Shown: positions 41,173 to 51,229, counted from the stretch's first letter. The stretch: 64,000 bases of DNA from Halorubrum hochsteinianum (GCF_023702125.1 NZ_CP098415.1:2046001-2110000); one strand, 5' to 3'. Numbers and translations: made by a program. Notes: generated by a model from the letters alone, not told the origin.

Positions 41173-42492
41173 TCAGGTTGACGGGCGGGGGCGCTTCCCG
41201 TCGACACGACGGTCGACCGCGAGCGCGGCGGCAGCGCCGACGAGGACGAGCGCGGCCGCGACGCCGAACGCGAGCCCGTACCCGATCGCGGCGAGCCACC
41301 CGCCGAGGACGCTGCCGATCCCGCCGGCGAGCGCGCCGAGCGCCGCGTACGCCCCGAGCGCTTCGCCGCGGATCGCCGGCGGCGCGAGGCGCGTGACGAC
41401 GACGCCGGCGGTGACCGCGATCACCGCCCACGTGAGTCCGACGGACGCGAACGCGACGCCGACGGCGACGAACCCGAGCGCGCCCGCGCCGAGCGCCGAG
41501 CCGAAGAGGGCGACCGCGGGGAACGCGACCGCGCGAGCGACCAGCCCGCCGACCTGAAGCCGCACGACGTTCCCGTCGGCCGCGAGCCGGCCGGCGGTCC
41601 CGAACGCGACCGCGGCGGCGGCGCTGTTGATCAGGTACAGCGCGAACGTGCCGCCGGAGCCGAAGCCGATCTCGGTGAGGAACGCCGGCAGCGGCGCGAA
41701 GAAGGCCGAGAAGCCGGAGAGAAACAGGAGGGCGGCGAGGAAGTACGCCGCGAGCCCGGGGGTGAAGCGGGCGGCGAGGCGGCGGGGGTCGAGCCCCCGG
41801 AAGTCGGTTCGCGAGAGCGACCCGGGGAGCGTCGCGCCGCGGACGGCGAACCGGTCGGCACGGCGGATGGCGCGGCGCACGCGGCTCCCGGAGGGGAGGG
41901 CGTCGGGACCGTCACCCCGGTCCCCGGTCGGGTCCGCCGGGAGCGTCCGGACGGCGGCGACACAGGAGAGCGCGGCGGCGACCGCGAGCGGGGCGAAGAG
42001 CGAGCGCGTGGCGACCGCCGGCGACGCGACGAGCGCGCCGCCGACGGTCCACGCGGTGCCGAGGAGCAGCCCCAGCGCCCAGCCGACCCCCTGATACCGG
42101 TTGAGGTCGGCGATCCGCTCGCTCCACGCGGCCTCCGGCGCGTCGGCCACCGCGAGCAGCGTCAGCACGGGCGTCGCGGCCGCGAAGGCGAACCAGACGA
42201 CGGCGTTGGCCGCGATCACCGCGGCGATCCGGTCGGTGAGTGGCACGACGGCGACCGCGAGCGCTGTGGCGACGAGCGCGACGAGAACGAGTCCGCGGCG
42301 TCGCCCGGTGCGGTCGGCGACTCGCCCGAACCAGAGCGCCCCCGGGACGCCGACGATCGCGGCGACGGCCGCGAGGATCCCGAGGACGAACGGCCCGCCG
42401 CCGAGGTCGACGACGTACAGGGGGACGACGAGCGACGCCCCGCCGAACGCGACCGAGGCGAGCCCCCATGCGTACAGCCACCGGTCAGACAT
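41173..42492 (-). CDS. Major facilitator superfamily transporter
   Basis: A 439-residue twelve-helix transporter. The loop after helix 2 has the MFS signature GALWFGRVADRTGRRRGL, and the halves are joined by a long polar loop (about 200-250). The C-terminal half includes LFLSGFSAFFAPLPAFLTE and PAIRGEALGAYAALGALAGG. The pattern suggests drug/metabolite efflux, but the substrate is unknown. The ATG at 42490-42492 (MSDRWLYAWGLASVAFG) is chosen over a longer start with no conserved sequence. Confidence 0.88.
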   Translation of the reverse strand: MSDRWLYAWGLASVAFGGASLVVPLYVVDLGGGPFVLGILAAVAAIVGVPGALWFGRVADRTGRRRGLVLVALVATALAVAVVPLTDRIAAVIAANAVVWFAFAAATPVLTLLAVADAPEAAWSERIADLNRYQGVGWALGLLLGTAWTVGGALVASPAVATRSLFAPLAVAAALSCVAAVRTLPADPTGDRGDGPDALPSGSRVRRAIRRADRFAVRGATLPGSLSRTDFRGLDPRRLAARFTPGLAAYFLAALLFLSGFSAFFAPLPAFLTEIGFGSGGTFALYLINSAAAAVAFGTAGRLAADGNVVRLQVGGLVARAVAFPAVALFGSALGAGALGFVAVGVAFASVGLTWAVIAVTAGVVVTRLAPPAIRGEALGAYAALGALAGGIGSVLGGWLAAIGYGLAFGVAAALVLVGAAAALAVDRRVDGKRPRPST

Positions 42493-42586
42493 GGGCCGAA
42501 CCGGTCCCCCGCGGGGCATAATCGATCCGGTCGAGGCGTGCGGTTCCGCGAACGGGCGAGACGGCCGACGGACCGGGAGGTGAGCG

Positions 42587-44056
42587 TCAGTCGTCGCCGC
42601 CGGGAGTCGGGGTCGCCGTCTCGTCGAGGTCACCGGCGTCGGCCGAGACCGGGTTCACGTCGATGGTGAAACCGGTCAGCGCCATGCCGAATAACACGAG
42701 CGGCGAGAAGAACGCGAACAGGAAGTACGGCGCGTACTCCACCGTCGGCACGCCGGTGGCGCTCGCCATGAAGACGGCCCCCGCGTGCCACGGGAACAGC
42801 GCGCCGGTCGGAGTCCCGGCTGCCTCGACCGCGCGGGAGAGCTGGTCGCTGTCCAGCCCGAACTCGTCGTAGGTGTTCCGGAGCGTGACGCCCGGGAGGA
42901 CGATGCTCATGTACTGCTGGGCGGTGAGCGCGTTGATGAAGATCGCCGAGAGGCCGGTCCCGGCGACGAGCGCTCCGGGACTGCGCACCGCCGACGTGAA
43001 GGCGTGGGCGATCACCGCGAGGACGCCCGTGCGCTCCAAGATCCCGCCGAGCGAGAGCGCGGCGACGACGACCGTGATCGTCCACGCGGAGCCGGTGAGC
43101 CCGCCGGTCGCGAGGAGTTCGTTCACCGTCTCCGAGGCCGACTCCGGCGCGGTGCCGTACATGAACGTCTCCCACGCGGCGACGAAGCCGGCCCCCTGAA
43201 GGACGATCGTCGTGAGCGCGCCGGCGAAGACGCCGGCGACGAGGGTCGGGAGCGCGGCGTAGCCGCGCAGCGCCAGCCCGAAGGTGACGACCAGCGGGAC
43301 GAAGGCGACGGCGGTGATCGCGTACGTCTCGGTGAGCCCGTTCTGGATGTCGGTGATCCGGCCCACCGGGATGGAGCCGCTGATCTGGAGCCCGACCGCG
43401 GCGAACGCGACCACGGCGAGTCCGAAGGCGATCGCGGTGCCGGTCCGCATCCGACGGATGTGCGCGTACAGGTCGGTGTTGGTGACGCCGGCCGCGAGGT
43501 TGGTGGTGTCGGAGAGCGGCGACTGCTTGTCGCCGGCGTACGCGCCCGAGAGGACGGCCCCGACCGTCATCGGGGCGGGGACGCCGAGTCCCGCCCCGAT
43601 GCCGACGAAGGCGACGCCGAGCGTGCCGACCGTGGTCCACGAGGAGCCGATGGCGAACGCGACGACGGCGGCGAGGACCGCGGCCGCCGGGAGGAACGTC
43701 GTCGGCGAGAGGATCTCCAGCCCGTAGTACATCAGGCTGGGGATCGTGCCGGCGCTGACCCACGTCGCGATCAGCCCGTAGATGGTGAAGATGATGAGGA
43801 TCGCCTGGAGCCCCATCACGAGTCCGTTCGCGATACCGTCGAACAGGTCGTCCCAGTCGTAGCCGAGCCACAGCCCGAACGCGCCGACGAAGGCGATGCT
43901 CCAGAGGAGCGGGGGGTGCGGGTCCAGGCCGAGGACGGCCGAGCCGATGCCGAGGAACGCCACGACGGCGAGGACCGGGACCAGCGCCGTCGCGAAGCTG
44001 GGGCGGCGGTCTGGGTCGAGGTCCTCGTACGCCGTCGGCGTGAACGAGCGTGCCAT
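42587..44056 (-). CDS. Na+/H+ antiporter, NhaC family
   Basis: A 489-residue antiporter with eleven to twelve helices, expected to expel Na+ and so suit a halophile. NhaC-family segments visible are SWTTVGTLGVAFVGIG, GAVLSGAYAGDKQSPLSDTTNLA (with the ion-site Asp residues) and FINALTAQQYMSIVLPG. A CATACTTATG box lies about 27 nt upstream of the ATG. The region before it (44057-44255) is unusually AT-rich for this genome. Confidence 0.9.
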   Translation of the reverse strand: MARSFTPTAYEDLDPDRRPSFATALVPVLAVVAFLGIGSAVLGLDPHPPLLWSIAFVGAFGLWLGYDWDDLFDGIANGLVMGLQAILIIFTIYGLIATWVSAGTIPSLMYYGLEILSPTTFLPAAAVLAAVVAFAIGSSWTTVGTLGVAFVGIGAGLGVPAPMTVGAVLSGAYAGDKQSPLSDTTNLAAGVTNTDLYAHIRRMRTGTAIAFGLAVVAFAAVGLQISGSIPVGRITDIQNGLTETYAITAVAFVPLVVTFGLALRGYAALPTLVAGVFAGALTTIVLQGAGFVAAWETFMYGTAPESASETVNELLATGGLTGSAWTITVVVAALSLGGILERTGVLAVIAHAFTSAVRSPGALVAGTGLSAIFINALTAQQYMSIVLPGVTLRNTYDEFGLDSDQLSRAVEAAGTPTGALFPWHAGAVFMASATGVPTVEYAPYFLFAFFSPLVLFGMALTGFTIDVNPVSADAGDLDETATPTPGGDD

Positions 44057-44255
44057 GAACGGCTATATTCCCTTGAAGCATAAGTATGACTCGGAATATG
44101 AGCGAATAGTATAACAATCGTTCATCGGTGTCTCAGTTTGGCGTCGGCCCCCGAGCCGTTCCCCCGAGACTCGGCGCGTCCGACCGTGTGCCGCCGTGTC
44201 GCGGCGGTCCGCGAACGGACGGTCTTATACGGGTCCGCGGTCAAGTCGGGGCAAC

Positions 44256-45239
44256 ATGATATTTGAGGGCCTCCCGACGACCCCCCGCTCGGAGGAACTC
44301 GTCGACAAGGCGTTCTCGCGGGCGGCTCGGGCCGGGCGCGCGAAGCGCGGCCACGAGGCGCAGGAGTCGATGCTACGGACCGCCGGCAACGTGCTCTCGG
44401 ACAACTTGGAGAACGTCGTCACCTCGTGGCCCGACTTCGGCTTCGACGTCGACCCGTTTTACTACGAGCTGGCGGACGCCATCGTCGACGTCGACCGCCT
44501 CCGGCAGGCGCTCTCGCAGGTGATGTGGGCCAGCCGCCAGATCGAGGACCTCCGCGACGAGTACACGACGAAGATCCGGGACTCCGACGTCGACACCGCG
44601 CGCAAACACCGCAAGCAGGCGTTCGCCCGCATGGCGGACGTGATGGACCAGATCGGCGACGACCTGCGGTACATCGGGGACTCGCGCGACCAGCTGAAGG
44701 TGCTCCCGGACATCCGGCCCGACGAGCCGGCCATCGTCGTCGCCGGCTACCCGAACGTCGGGAAGTCCTCGTTCGTCAACCGCGTCACCCGCGCGTCGAA
44801 CCAGATCGCGGAGTACCCGTTCACCACGAAGGGGATCCAGATCGGCCACTTCGAGCGGAACCACGTCCGCTACCAGATCGTCGACACGCCCGGACTCCTC
44901 GACCGCCCGGAAGACGAGCGCAACGACATCGAGCGGCAGGCGGTGAGCGCCCTCGAACACCTCGCGGACGCGGTCGTCTTCGTGATCGACCCCTCCGGCG
45001 ACTGCGGCTACCCGCTCGACGTCCAGCTAGAGCTCCGCGAGGAGGTCCGCGAGCTGTTCGGCGCGGACGTGCCGCTGCTCACGGTGGCGAACAAACACGA
45101 CCGCTTCGAGGCGGTCAAAGCCGAGTCCGTCGACGCGACGATGAGCGTCACGGAGAACGAGAACGTCGAGGCCGTCCTCGACATGGCCGTCGACGCGGTC
45201 GGCTACGAGCCGGACCTCCCCACCCGCGACGGGGAGTAG
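44256..45239 (+). CDS. NOG1-like GTPase
   Basis: A 327-residue GTPase of the NOG1/OBG-HflX branch. An N-terminal helical region (about 1-155) carries the NOG1 pattern (IFEGLPTTPRSEELVDKAF, RQIEDLRDEYTTKIR). The G domain has G1 GYPNVGKSSFVNR, G3 DTPGLLDRP and G4 NKHD. Nog1 assists large-subunit assembly in eukaryotes, and a similar role in archaea is inference. A TCTTATAC box is about 29 nt before the ATG. Confidence 0.9.
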   Translation: MIFEGLPTTPRSEELVDKAFSRAARAGRAKRGHEAQESMLRTAGNVLSDNLENVVTSWPDFGFDVDPFYYELADAIVDVDRLRQALSQVMWASRQIEDLRDEYTTKIRDSDVDTARKHRKQAFARMADVMDQIGDDLRYIGDSRDQLKVLPDIRPDEPAIVVAGYPNVGKSSFVNRVTRASNQIAEYPFTTKGIQIGHFERNHVRYQIVDTPGLLDRPEDERNDIERQAVSALEHLADAVVFVIDPSGDCGYPLDVQLELREEVRELFGADVPLLTVANKHDRFEAVKAESVDATMSVTENENVEAVLDMAVDAVGYEPDLPTRDGE

Positions 45240-45313
45240 TCGGACAGGCTCCGCTTCCTCATCCCCTTCGTCGCGCCGTCAGCAAAAAGAGCGAGGCGAC
45301 CGAACGCATCCGG

Positions 45314-46063
45314 TCAGGCCGGGACCGCCTCGTACACGACGTTCACGGAGACGGTCACGCTCACGTCGCCGGTTTCGACCGCGGTCGAGGCCCCGGACCC
45401 GTCCCCGCCGCCCGCCGCGGCGTTGAACGACTCGGCCACGTACGGCCGCGACCGCGACTGCGCGGTCGACACCTCGTAGACGCCGGACACCTCAAGCCCG
45501 CTCGCGTTCGCGAGCGCGCCCGCGTCGTCGTCGGCGTTCGCCATCGCCGTCCGGATCGCCTCCTCGCGGACCTCGCGCTCGCGCTCCTCGCTCAGGCCGA
45601 ACTGGATCCGCTGGACCTCGTCCGCGCCCGCGTCGACCGCGACGTCGATGACCTCGCCGACGGCGTCGACGTCGTCGAGTTCGATCGCGTATCGGTGCGT
45701 GCCGTCGTACCGCGTGCGGTTGGGGTCGTCCCGGGTCTCGTAGCTCTCTCGGACGTCGTACTCGTCGGTCCGGATTGCGTCGTCGTCGAGTCCCCACTCG
45801 GTCAGCGCCGTCCGGAGCTCCTCATCGCCCGCGTCCAACTCGTCGCGGACCGCGGCGGCGTCCCCGCCCGTCGCGGTGACCGCGACGCGGAGCGTGGCGC
45901 GGTCGGGTGTCGAGGTCGCCTCGCCCGCGGCCGTCACGGTGATGCTCCGCTCCAGTTGCGCCTCGTCGCCGTCGGCCGGCGTGGCGGTCCCCGCGAACCC
46001 CGAGCAGCCGGCGAGCGCGACGAGCGCCGCGATGCCGATGAGTGCCGTCAGTCGTCTGTCCAT
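45314..46063 (-). CDS. SIMPL-domain (DUF541) lipoprotein
   Basis: A 249-residue surface protein with a Sec-type lipoprotein signal (ALVALAGCSG). The SIMPL domain follows, beginning RSITVTAAGEATSTPDRATLRVAV and including ETRDDPNRTRYDGTHRYAIELDD and IQFGLSEEREREVREEAIRTAMANA. SIMPL proteins are outer-envelope beta/alpha proteins of uncertain role, often linked to stress. A GTTTTATAG box sits about 27 nt upstream of the ATG at 46061-46063. Confidence 0.88.
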   Translation of the reverse strand: MDRRLTALIGIAALVALAGCSGFAGTATPADGDEAQLERSITVTAAGEATSTPDRATLRVAVTATGGDAAAVRDELDAGDEELRTALTEWGLDDDAIRTDEYDVRESYETRDDPNRTRYDGTHRYAIELDDVDAVGEVIDVAVDAGADEVQRIQFGLSEEREREVREEAIRTAMANADDDAGALANASGLEVSGVYEVSTAQSRSRPYVAESFNAAAGGGDGSGASTAVETGDVSVTVSVNVVYEAVPA

Positions 46064-46121
46064 ACCGGCCGATCGACGGGGGAGACCTATAAAACGACGA
46101 TGGCGCAAAGAACCGTTTTCG

Positions 46122-48368
46122 CTACTCGTCGCCGCGGGCGCGGTCGTCCGCCGCGTCCTCGGCGGCCTCCTCCTCGGCCGCCTCCTCGTCGGCCTCGTCG
46201 TGGTCCACCACGTACGTGTCGTCGAGGTGTGGCTGTTCGTCCTCCGGCCCGTCCTCGGCGGACGTCCCGTCGCCGCCCGCCCCGTCGGCGTCGAGCGCGT
46301 CGTCGACGGCCGCGTCCGCGCCCTCGGATCGGTCGCCGTCGGATCCCCCGGTGTGGGACTCCTCGTCGCCGCCGTTCCCGCCGTTACGGCCGTCGCGGTC
46401 GCCGCCGTCTCCGCCGTTACGGTCGCCGTCACCGCCGCCGTTCCCGCCGTCGACGACGCGGCTCTCGACGGCGCGCACGTCGGTCCCCTCCGACTCCTCC
46501 GGGTCGCGCTCGACGCCACCCGACATGTCGGTCGCGCGCCGGCCGGTGCCGAACAGCCGCTCGCGCAGCGACCGGGAGCTGGGCCGCTCGGTGAGCAGCA
46601 CCGAGGCGTCGACCTCGTGGATCACGTCGAGGTGGAGCGAGTCCGAGACGAGCCGCGAGAGCAGACCCTTCTCCGTGGCCCCGATGATGACGAGGGTCTT
46701 GTCGGCGGCCGCCCGGCAGATGCCGTCCTCGACGTCGCCGCCGTCGTCGACGACGAGCTCCGCGTCGCCGAGGCCGTGTTCCTCCGCCCACGCCGCGAGG
46801 AACGCCTCGCCCCGCGCCCTGTCCGCGGGGTCGTCGACCACGTGGAGCAGCGTCACCTCGGCGTCGGCGGTGTCCGCGAGCACCCGGGCCACCTCCGCGC
46901 TCAGGTCCGAGTCCGGGCCGCCGGAGGTGGGGATGAGGATCCGCGAGGTGTCGAGGTCCTGCTCGTTGAGGATGAGGAAGTCGCAGGGGAGCTGGTTCGT
47001 CAGCTCGTCGATGGGGCGCTCGGCGCGGGCGGCGCTCCACAGCTGGTCGTCGCCCCACCCCATCAGCACCGAGTCCGGACGCGTCCGCCGAGCCATGTTG
47101 AACACCTCCTCGAACGAGCGGTGCGAGATCACCGTCGACGTGGACACCTCGACATTGTAGTCCGCCGCCGTCGACCGGAGGTTCTCCATCCCCTCGGCGG
47201 AGGCGTCCGCGATCCGCTGGCCGGCGTCGCCGGAGGACAGCGACATGCGCTCGGGCGCTTGGACGACGTGGACGATGTGGACGACGCCGTCCTCGTGGCT
47301 GCTCGCGAGCCGCGCCGCCAGCTCGACGATCGGGCCGTCGGTCCGCGGGTTCGTGATCGGCACCATGACGCGGTACCCCTCGCCCGCGAACAGCGTCGCC
47401 TCGGTGGCGTCGAGGATCGGGACGTACGACCGCCCGGCCGCCCGGCCGAACACCCACTCGGGTACGGTCAGCCGACGGCTGACGCCCTCGAAGCGCGCCT
47501 CCTCCAGCCGCTCCTCGCTCGTCTGGAAGTAGTTGACGAGCGTCACCAGGACGACGCCGCCGATGGTGTTCCCGAGCAGCACCGGGAGGACGAAGCCGAC
47601 CATCCCGCTGTAGAGGCTTATCTCCGCGCCGTACAGCGGGATGCCGTACTGGAAGAACAGGTAGACGACCTCGGTGAAGGAGACGACGACGTGGAACAGG
47701 TCGCCGAGCGGGATCGCGAGGAACGCGAGGTAGACGACGAGCATCCGGCTCATCGAGTCGGTGGAGGCGAAGCCGACCCAGACGACGCCCGCGACGATGA
47801 GCCCCGCCATCGCGGCCTTGAAGAACAGCGGGACGAACGGGACGCCGAAGCCGCCCTCGGAGATGTACCGCGCCGCCTCGACGGTGTCGCCCGTGAAGAC
47901 GCCGCCGTACGAGAGGACGGCCGCGCCGACCACGCCGCCGACGAAGTTGCCCGCGAGCACGATAGTCCAGTGGCGCAGCAGGGTCGGGAGGCTCGCGAGC
48001 CGTTCGAGCGTGAGCGCCACCGGCGGCAGCGTGTTCTCGGTGTACAGCTGGTAGCCGCCGATGATGATGTAGATGAACCCGAGCGGATAGAGGAGGACGC
48101 TGAGGATCGAGTGGGAGTCGGTCGCCGCGGTCAGCGACGCGTACAGCATGAACGTGATCGTGATCGCCAGCCCGGCGGCGAGACCGCTGAAAAACAGCTC
48201 GCGGCTCCCCGAGGTCACCTCCTCGTCCGCGGCCGCGATGATCCGCTGAAACACCTCGTCGGAGGAGAACCGGTCCCTGACCGCCTCGCCGACCGCCGGC
48301 GCGCCGCTCCGGGACCGCTCGACGACCTCCCGCATCGAATCGTCGTCGGGTTGCTCTGAGTCGGTCAC
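46122..48368 (-). CDS. Formate/nitrite-type channel fused to two universal-stress domains
   Basis: A 748-residue fusion. Residues 35-275 form a FocA/NirC-like six-helix channel (AGLAITITFMLYASL, LGNTIGGVVLVTLVNYF). Residues 320-475 and 480-625 form two UspA-like domains (VMVPITNPRTDGP, ILIPTSGGPDSDLSAEV, LVIIGATEKGLLSRL). The last 120 residues are Gly/Asp/Glu-rich and disordered. FNT channels pass small monovalent anions. The attached USP domains could gate transport in response to nucleotide or stress; that is inference. A GCTTTTTATC box is about 27 nt before the ATG. Confidence 0.9.
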   Translation of the reverse strand: MTDSEQPDDDSMREVVERSRSGAPAVGEAVRDRFSSDEVFQRIIAAADEEVTSGSRELFFSGLAAGLAITITFMLYASLTAATDSHSILSVLLYPLGFIYIIIGGYQLYTENTLPPVALTLERLASLPTLLRHWTIVLAGNFVGGVVGAAVLSYGGVFTGDTVEAARYISEGGFGVPFVPLFFKAAMAGLIVAGVVWVGFASTDSMSRMLVVYLAFLAIPLGDLFHVVVSFTEVVYLFFQYGIPLYGAEISLYSGMVGFVLPVLLGNTIGGVVLVTLVNYFQTSEERLEEARFEGVSRRLTVPEWVFGRAAGRSYVPILDATEATLFAGEGYRVMVPITNPRTDGPIVELAARLASSHEDGVVHIVHVVQAPERMSLSSGDAGQRIADASAEGMENLRSTAADYNVEVSTSTVISHRSFEEVFNMARRTRPDSVLMGWGDDQLWSAARAERPIDELTNQLPCDFLILNEQDLDTSRILIPTSGGPDSDLSAEVARVLADTADAEVTLLHVVDDPADRARGEAFLAAWAEEHGLGDAELVVDDGGDVEDGICRAAADKTLVIIGATEKGLLSRLVSDSLHLDVIHEVDASVLLTERPSSRSLRERLFGTGRRATDMSGGVERDPEESEGTDVRAVESRVVDGGNGGGDGDRNGGDGGDRDGRNGGNGGDEESHTGGSDGDRSEGADAAVDDALDADGAGGDGTSAEDGPEDEQPHLDDTYVVDHDEADEEAAEEEAAEDAADDRARGDE

Positions 48369-48498
48369 TGCCGGAGGCCACGGAGCCCCGATAAAAAGCC
48401 CTTGCTCTTCCGTTCATCCCGGCGAGAACGACCGGACCGCGGTGCGGTCGGCAGGGGGACGGCGTTCGGCGTCGGGACCCTCCGCGGTCGCCGCGGAC

Positions 48499-49791
48499 TC
48501 AGGCGCGCTCGACGGTCACCGTCCGGACCTCCACGGTGACCTCGCCGCCGACCGCGGCCTCGATGCGGCCGTCGAGCGCTGGCGCGATGCCCCGAACGGT
48601 GCCGCCGGGCGGCGCGCCGACCGTGACCACGACCCGGTCGGTCTCGAGCGGCGGGACCGTCCCGGTCCGCTCGACGCTCAGTTCGAGCAGTTCGAACTCC
48701 GAGTTCAGCGCCGCCAGCTCGTCGCTCGCGGCGGCCCGGATGTCGGACTCGGTGGTCGAGGCGACGTACGACTCGTAAGTGACGCCGCCGAGGAACACCG
48801 AGAGGAGCGCGATGGCGACCGCCAGCACGGCGACGCGCTTGAGGAACGCCGCGCGCGCGTCGTCCTCGCGGAACCACCGCTGCGGGCGGTACCCCTCGTA
48901 CCACAGCATGACCAGCGCGGAGAGGTTGATAGAGAGGACGTTCACCGCGACGATGACGCCCGCGCCGACCACGAGCCGCGGAATCCGGAAGGCGATCCCG
49001 ATCCCGACCGCGGCCGCGGGCGGGATCAGCGCCACGGCGATCATCACGCCCACGAGCGTCGCCGAGACGCCGGTCATCAGCGAGACGATGCCCGCCACCC
49101 CCGCGCCGACCGCGACGACCAAGACGAGGACGTTGGGCGCGAGCCGCTCGGACACCTCCGCGAGTTCGAGCGGGTCGAGCCCCGGCGGGACTAAGGCGAG
49201 CGAGCGCAGCGCGAACGCGAACAGCGTGGCCGCGAGGACGGCGACCACGACGCCGAGCACCTGCATCCGCACGCCGCGCCGGAACAGCGCCTCGTCGTCG
49301 ACGACGGTCCCGATGGCGGCGGACATCGCCGGACCGATGAGCGGCGCGATCACCATCGACCCGACCACGGTGGCGGGCGAGTCGAGCAGCAGGCCCGCGG
49401 TAGCGATCACCGCCGAGATGACGGTCATCAGCACGTACGTGCCGAGCCCCGAGGCGAGGTCGTCCGCCTTGGCCTGAAGCTCCTCGCGGGAGATCCGGTC
49501 GCCGCCGCGTTCGGCGTCCTGCTCGTACGCGTCTTCGAGCGCCTCGAACCGCCGGGAGATGACCGTCTCGGCCGCGACGATGACGGTGTAGGTGCTCTCG
49601 TCGATCCCCGCCTCGCGGAGCCGTTCGAGGACCGGTTCGACCGCGGCCGTCGGCAGGGGGAACGTCGCGACCGCGGTGTACTCCCGTCCGCTGGTCTCGT
49701 CGGTGACGACGTAGTCGACCCCCTCGTCGTCGAGCGCGCGGACGACCGCCGCGCGCTTGCCCGCCGGAATCATGACCTGAACGAGTCGCAC
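48499..49791 (-). CDS. DUF389/TIGR00341 family membrane protein
   Basis: A 430-residue protein. A soluble N-terminal ACT-like domain (about 1-80, RLVQVMIPAGKRAAVVRALDDE) is followed by about six helices with TAGLLLDSPATVVGSMVIAPLIGPAMS and TGVSATLVGVMIAVALIPPAAAVG, the DUF389 signatures. A soluble C-terminal domain comes last. The transport role is unknown. The GTG start at 49789-49791 begins the conserved MRLVQV, and CTTATAAG (49815-49822) lies upstream. Confidence 0.9.
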   Translation of the reverse strand: MRLVQVMIPAGKRAAVVRALDDEGVDYVVTDETSGREYTAVATFPLPTAAVEPVLERLREAGIDESTYTVIVAAETVISRRFEALEDAYEQDAERGGDRISREELQAKADDLASGLGTYVLMTVISAVIATAGLLLDSPATVVGSMVIAPLIGPAMSAAIGTVVDDEALFRRGVRMQVLGVVVAVLAATLFAFALRSLALVPPGLDPLELAEVSERLAPNVLVLVVAVGAGVAGIVSLMTGVSATLVGVMIAVALIPPAAAVGIGIAFRIPRLVVGAGVIVAVNVLSINLSALVMLWYEGYRPQRWFREDDARAAFLKRVAVLAVAIALLSVFLGGVTYESYVASTTESDIRAAASDELAALNSEFELLELSVERTGTVPPLETDRVVVTVGAPPGGTVRGIAPALDGRIEAAVGGEVTVEVRTVTVERA

Positions 49792-49898
49792 GGTCGCCGG
49801 TCGCGCCGGCGGCCCTTATAAGGTGGGAACGGCGCGGTCGCCGCGAGCCGCGAGAAACGGAACTTTAATGCGCGAATCGCCCGCACCTCCAGCCAAGA

Positions 49899-50150
49899 AT
49901 GATCTCGCCGCTGGTCATCGACACGTTCCTGCTCGATTATCACCTCGGGCACGTCATACTGTTCGGGCTCGTCGTCTCGCTTCTCGGGGCCGCGCCGCTG
50001 AAGTCCCAGAAGATGTTCGCGTCGATCTTGGCCGTCTTCGGCGTCGTCTTCCTCGCGGCACCGTACACGACGATGCCGGCGACCTACGTCCTGGTCGGCA
50101 TCCCGCTCATCCTGATCGGCACGCTGCTGTGGACGATGTCCAGCAGCTGA
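49899..50150 (+). CDS. Small membrane protein of unknown function
   Basis: An 83-residue protein with three hydrophobic segments (about 18-32, 41-55 and 63-79) and a short polar loop (APLKSQKMFAS). A TATA-like ACTTTAATG (49862-49870) is about 32 nt upstream. It is divergent from the DUF389 gene. I recognise no named family. Confidence 0.65.
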   Translation: MISPLVIDTFLLDYHLGHVILFGLVVSLLGAAPLKSQKMFASILAVFGVVFLAAPYTTMPATYVLVGIPLILIGTLLWTMSSS

Positions 50151-50168
50151 GACCGGTCTTCTTCCGAG

Positions 50169-50231
50169 CGTTCCCGCCCCCTTCTCCGGCGTTCCCGCCC
50201 CCTCCTCCGGCGTTCCCGCCTTCTCTCCTCC
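50169..50231. repeat. 21-bp tandem repeat upstream of thrB
   Basis: Three successive copies of a pyrimidine-rich unit beginning CGTTCCCGCC (50169-50189, 50190-50210 and a shorter third copy to about 50231). They lie between the small membrane protein and the homoserine kinase gene. No function is evident. Confidence 0.7.
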
Positions 50232-50347
50232 CCCGAGTTCCCGTCCCTCTCTCCCAGCGTTCCGCAGACGAGTGCGGTCGGTCGCGTCGCGGTTTCGGTT
50301 CCTGTTCGATCCCGCTTCTTTTTTTGCCCCCAGCGACACTCCCCGCC

Positions 50348-51229
50348 ATGGTAACGGTACGGGCCCCCGCGACGAGCGCGAACCTCGGGAGCGGCTTCGA
50401 CGTGTTCGGGGCCGCTCTCTCGCGGCCGGCAGATGTCGTCACGGTCGAGAAGGCGGCCGAGACGACGATCGAGGTCACGGGCGTCGGCGCGCAGTACATC
50501 CCGGAGGACCCCGAGAAGAACACCGTCGGAGCCGTCGTCAAGGCGCTCGACGCGCCGGCGCGGATCCACATCGACAAGGGCGTGCGCCCGGCGTCGGGGC
50601 TCGGCTCCTCGGCCGCGAGCGCCGCGGGCGCGGCGGTCGCGCTCAACCGGCTGTACGACCGCGGGCTCTCCCGCGAGGAACTGGTCCCGATCGCCGCGGA
50701 GGGCGAGGCGGTCGTCTCCGGGGTCGCGCACTCGGACAACGTCGCGCCGTCGATCCTCGGCGGCTTCACCGTGACGACCGCCGAGGGGACGCGGTCGGTC
50801 GACGCCGCGATCCCCCTCGTCGTCTGCCTGCCGGACGTCGCGGTCTCGACCCGGGACGCGCGCCGGGTCGTCCCCGAGACCGCCCCGATGGACGACCTCG
50901 TCGAGACGGTCGGCAACGCGGCGACGCTGGCGATCGGGATGTGCCGGTCGGACCCCGACCTCGTCGGCCTCGGCATGGACGACCCGGTGGTCACCCCCGA
51001 GCGTGCCCGCCTGATCACGGGTTACGACGAGGTTCGCGAGCGCGCCTTCGACGCCGGGGCCACGGGAGTCACCGTCAGTGGAGCCGGGCCTGCGGTGATC
51101 GCGGCCTGCCGCGACCGCGACCGCAGGGGGGTCGCCGCCGCGATGCTCGACGCCTTCGACGGGGCGGGAATCGAGGCGCGCGCCTACCAGAGTCGGATCG
51201 GCCGCGGCTCGACGATTCTGGACGAGTAG
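50348..51229 (+). CDS. thrB: Homoserine kinase
   Basis: Phosphorylates L-homoserine on the path to threonine. The 293-residue GHMP kinase has TVRAPATSANLGSGFDVFG, the ATP loop RPASGLGSSAASAAGAAVALN, and GVTVSGAGPAVIA near the C-terminus. All GHMP motifs are intact and the length is normal. The ATG at 50348 begins MVTVRAPATSANLG as usual. No thrC or hom gene is adjacent. Confidence 0.94.
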   Translation: MVTVRAPATSANLGSGFDVFGAALSRPADVVTVEKAAETTIEVTGVGAQYIPEDPEKNTVGAVVKALDAPARIHIDKGVRPASGLGSSAASAAGAAVALNRLYDRGLSREELVPIAAEGEAVVSGVAHSDNVAPSILGGFTVTTAEGTRSVDAAIPLVVCLPDVAVSTRDARRVVPETAPMDDLVETVGNAATLAIGMCRSDPDLVGLGMDDPVVTPERARLITGYDEVRERAFDAGATGVTVSGAGPAVIAACRDRDRRGVAAAMLDAFDGAGIEARAYQSRIGRGSTILDE

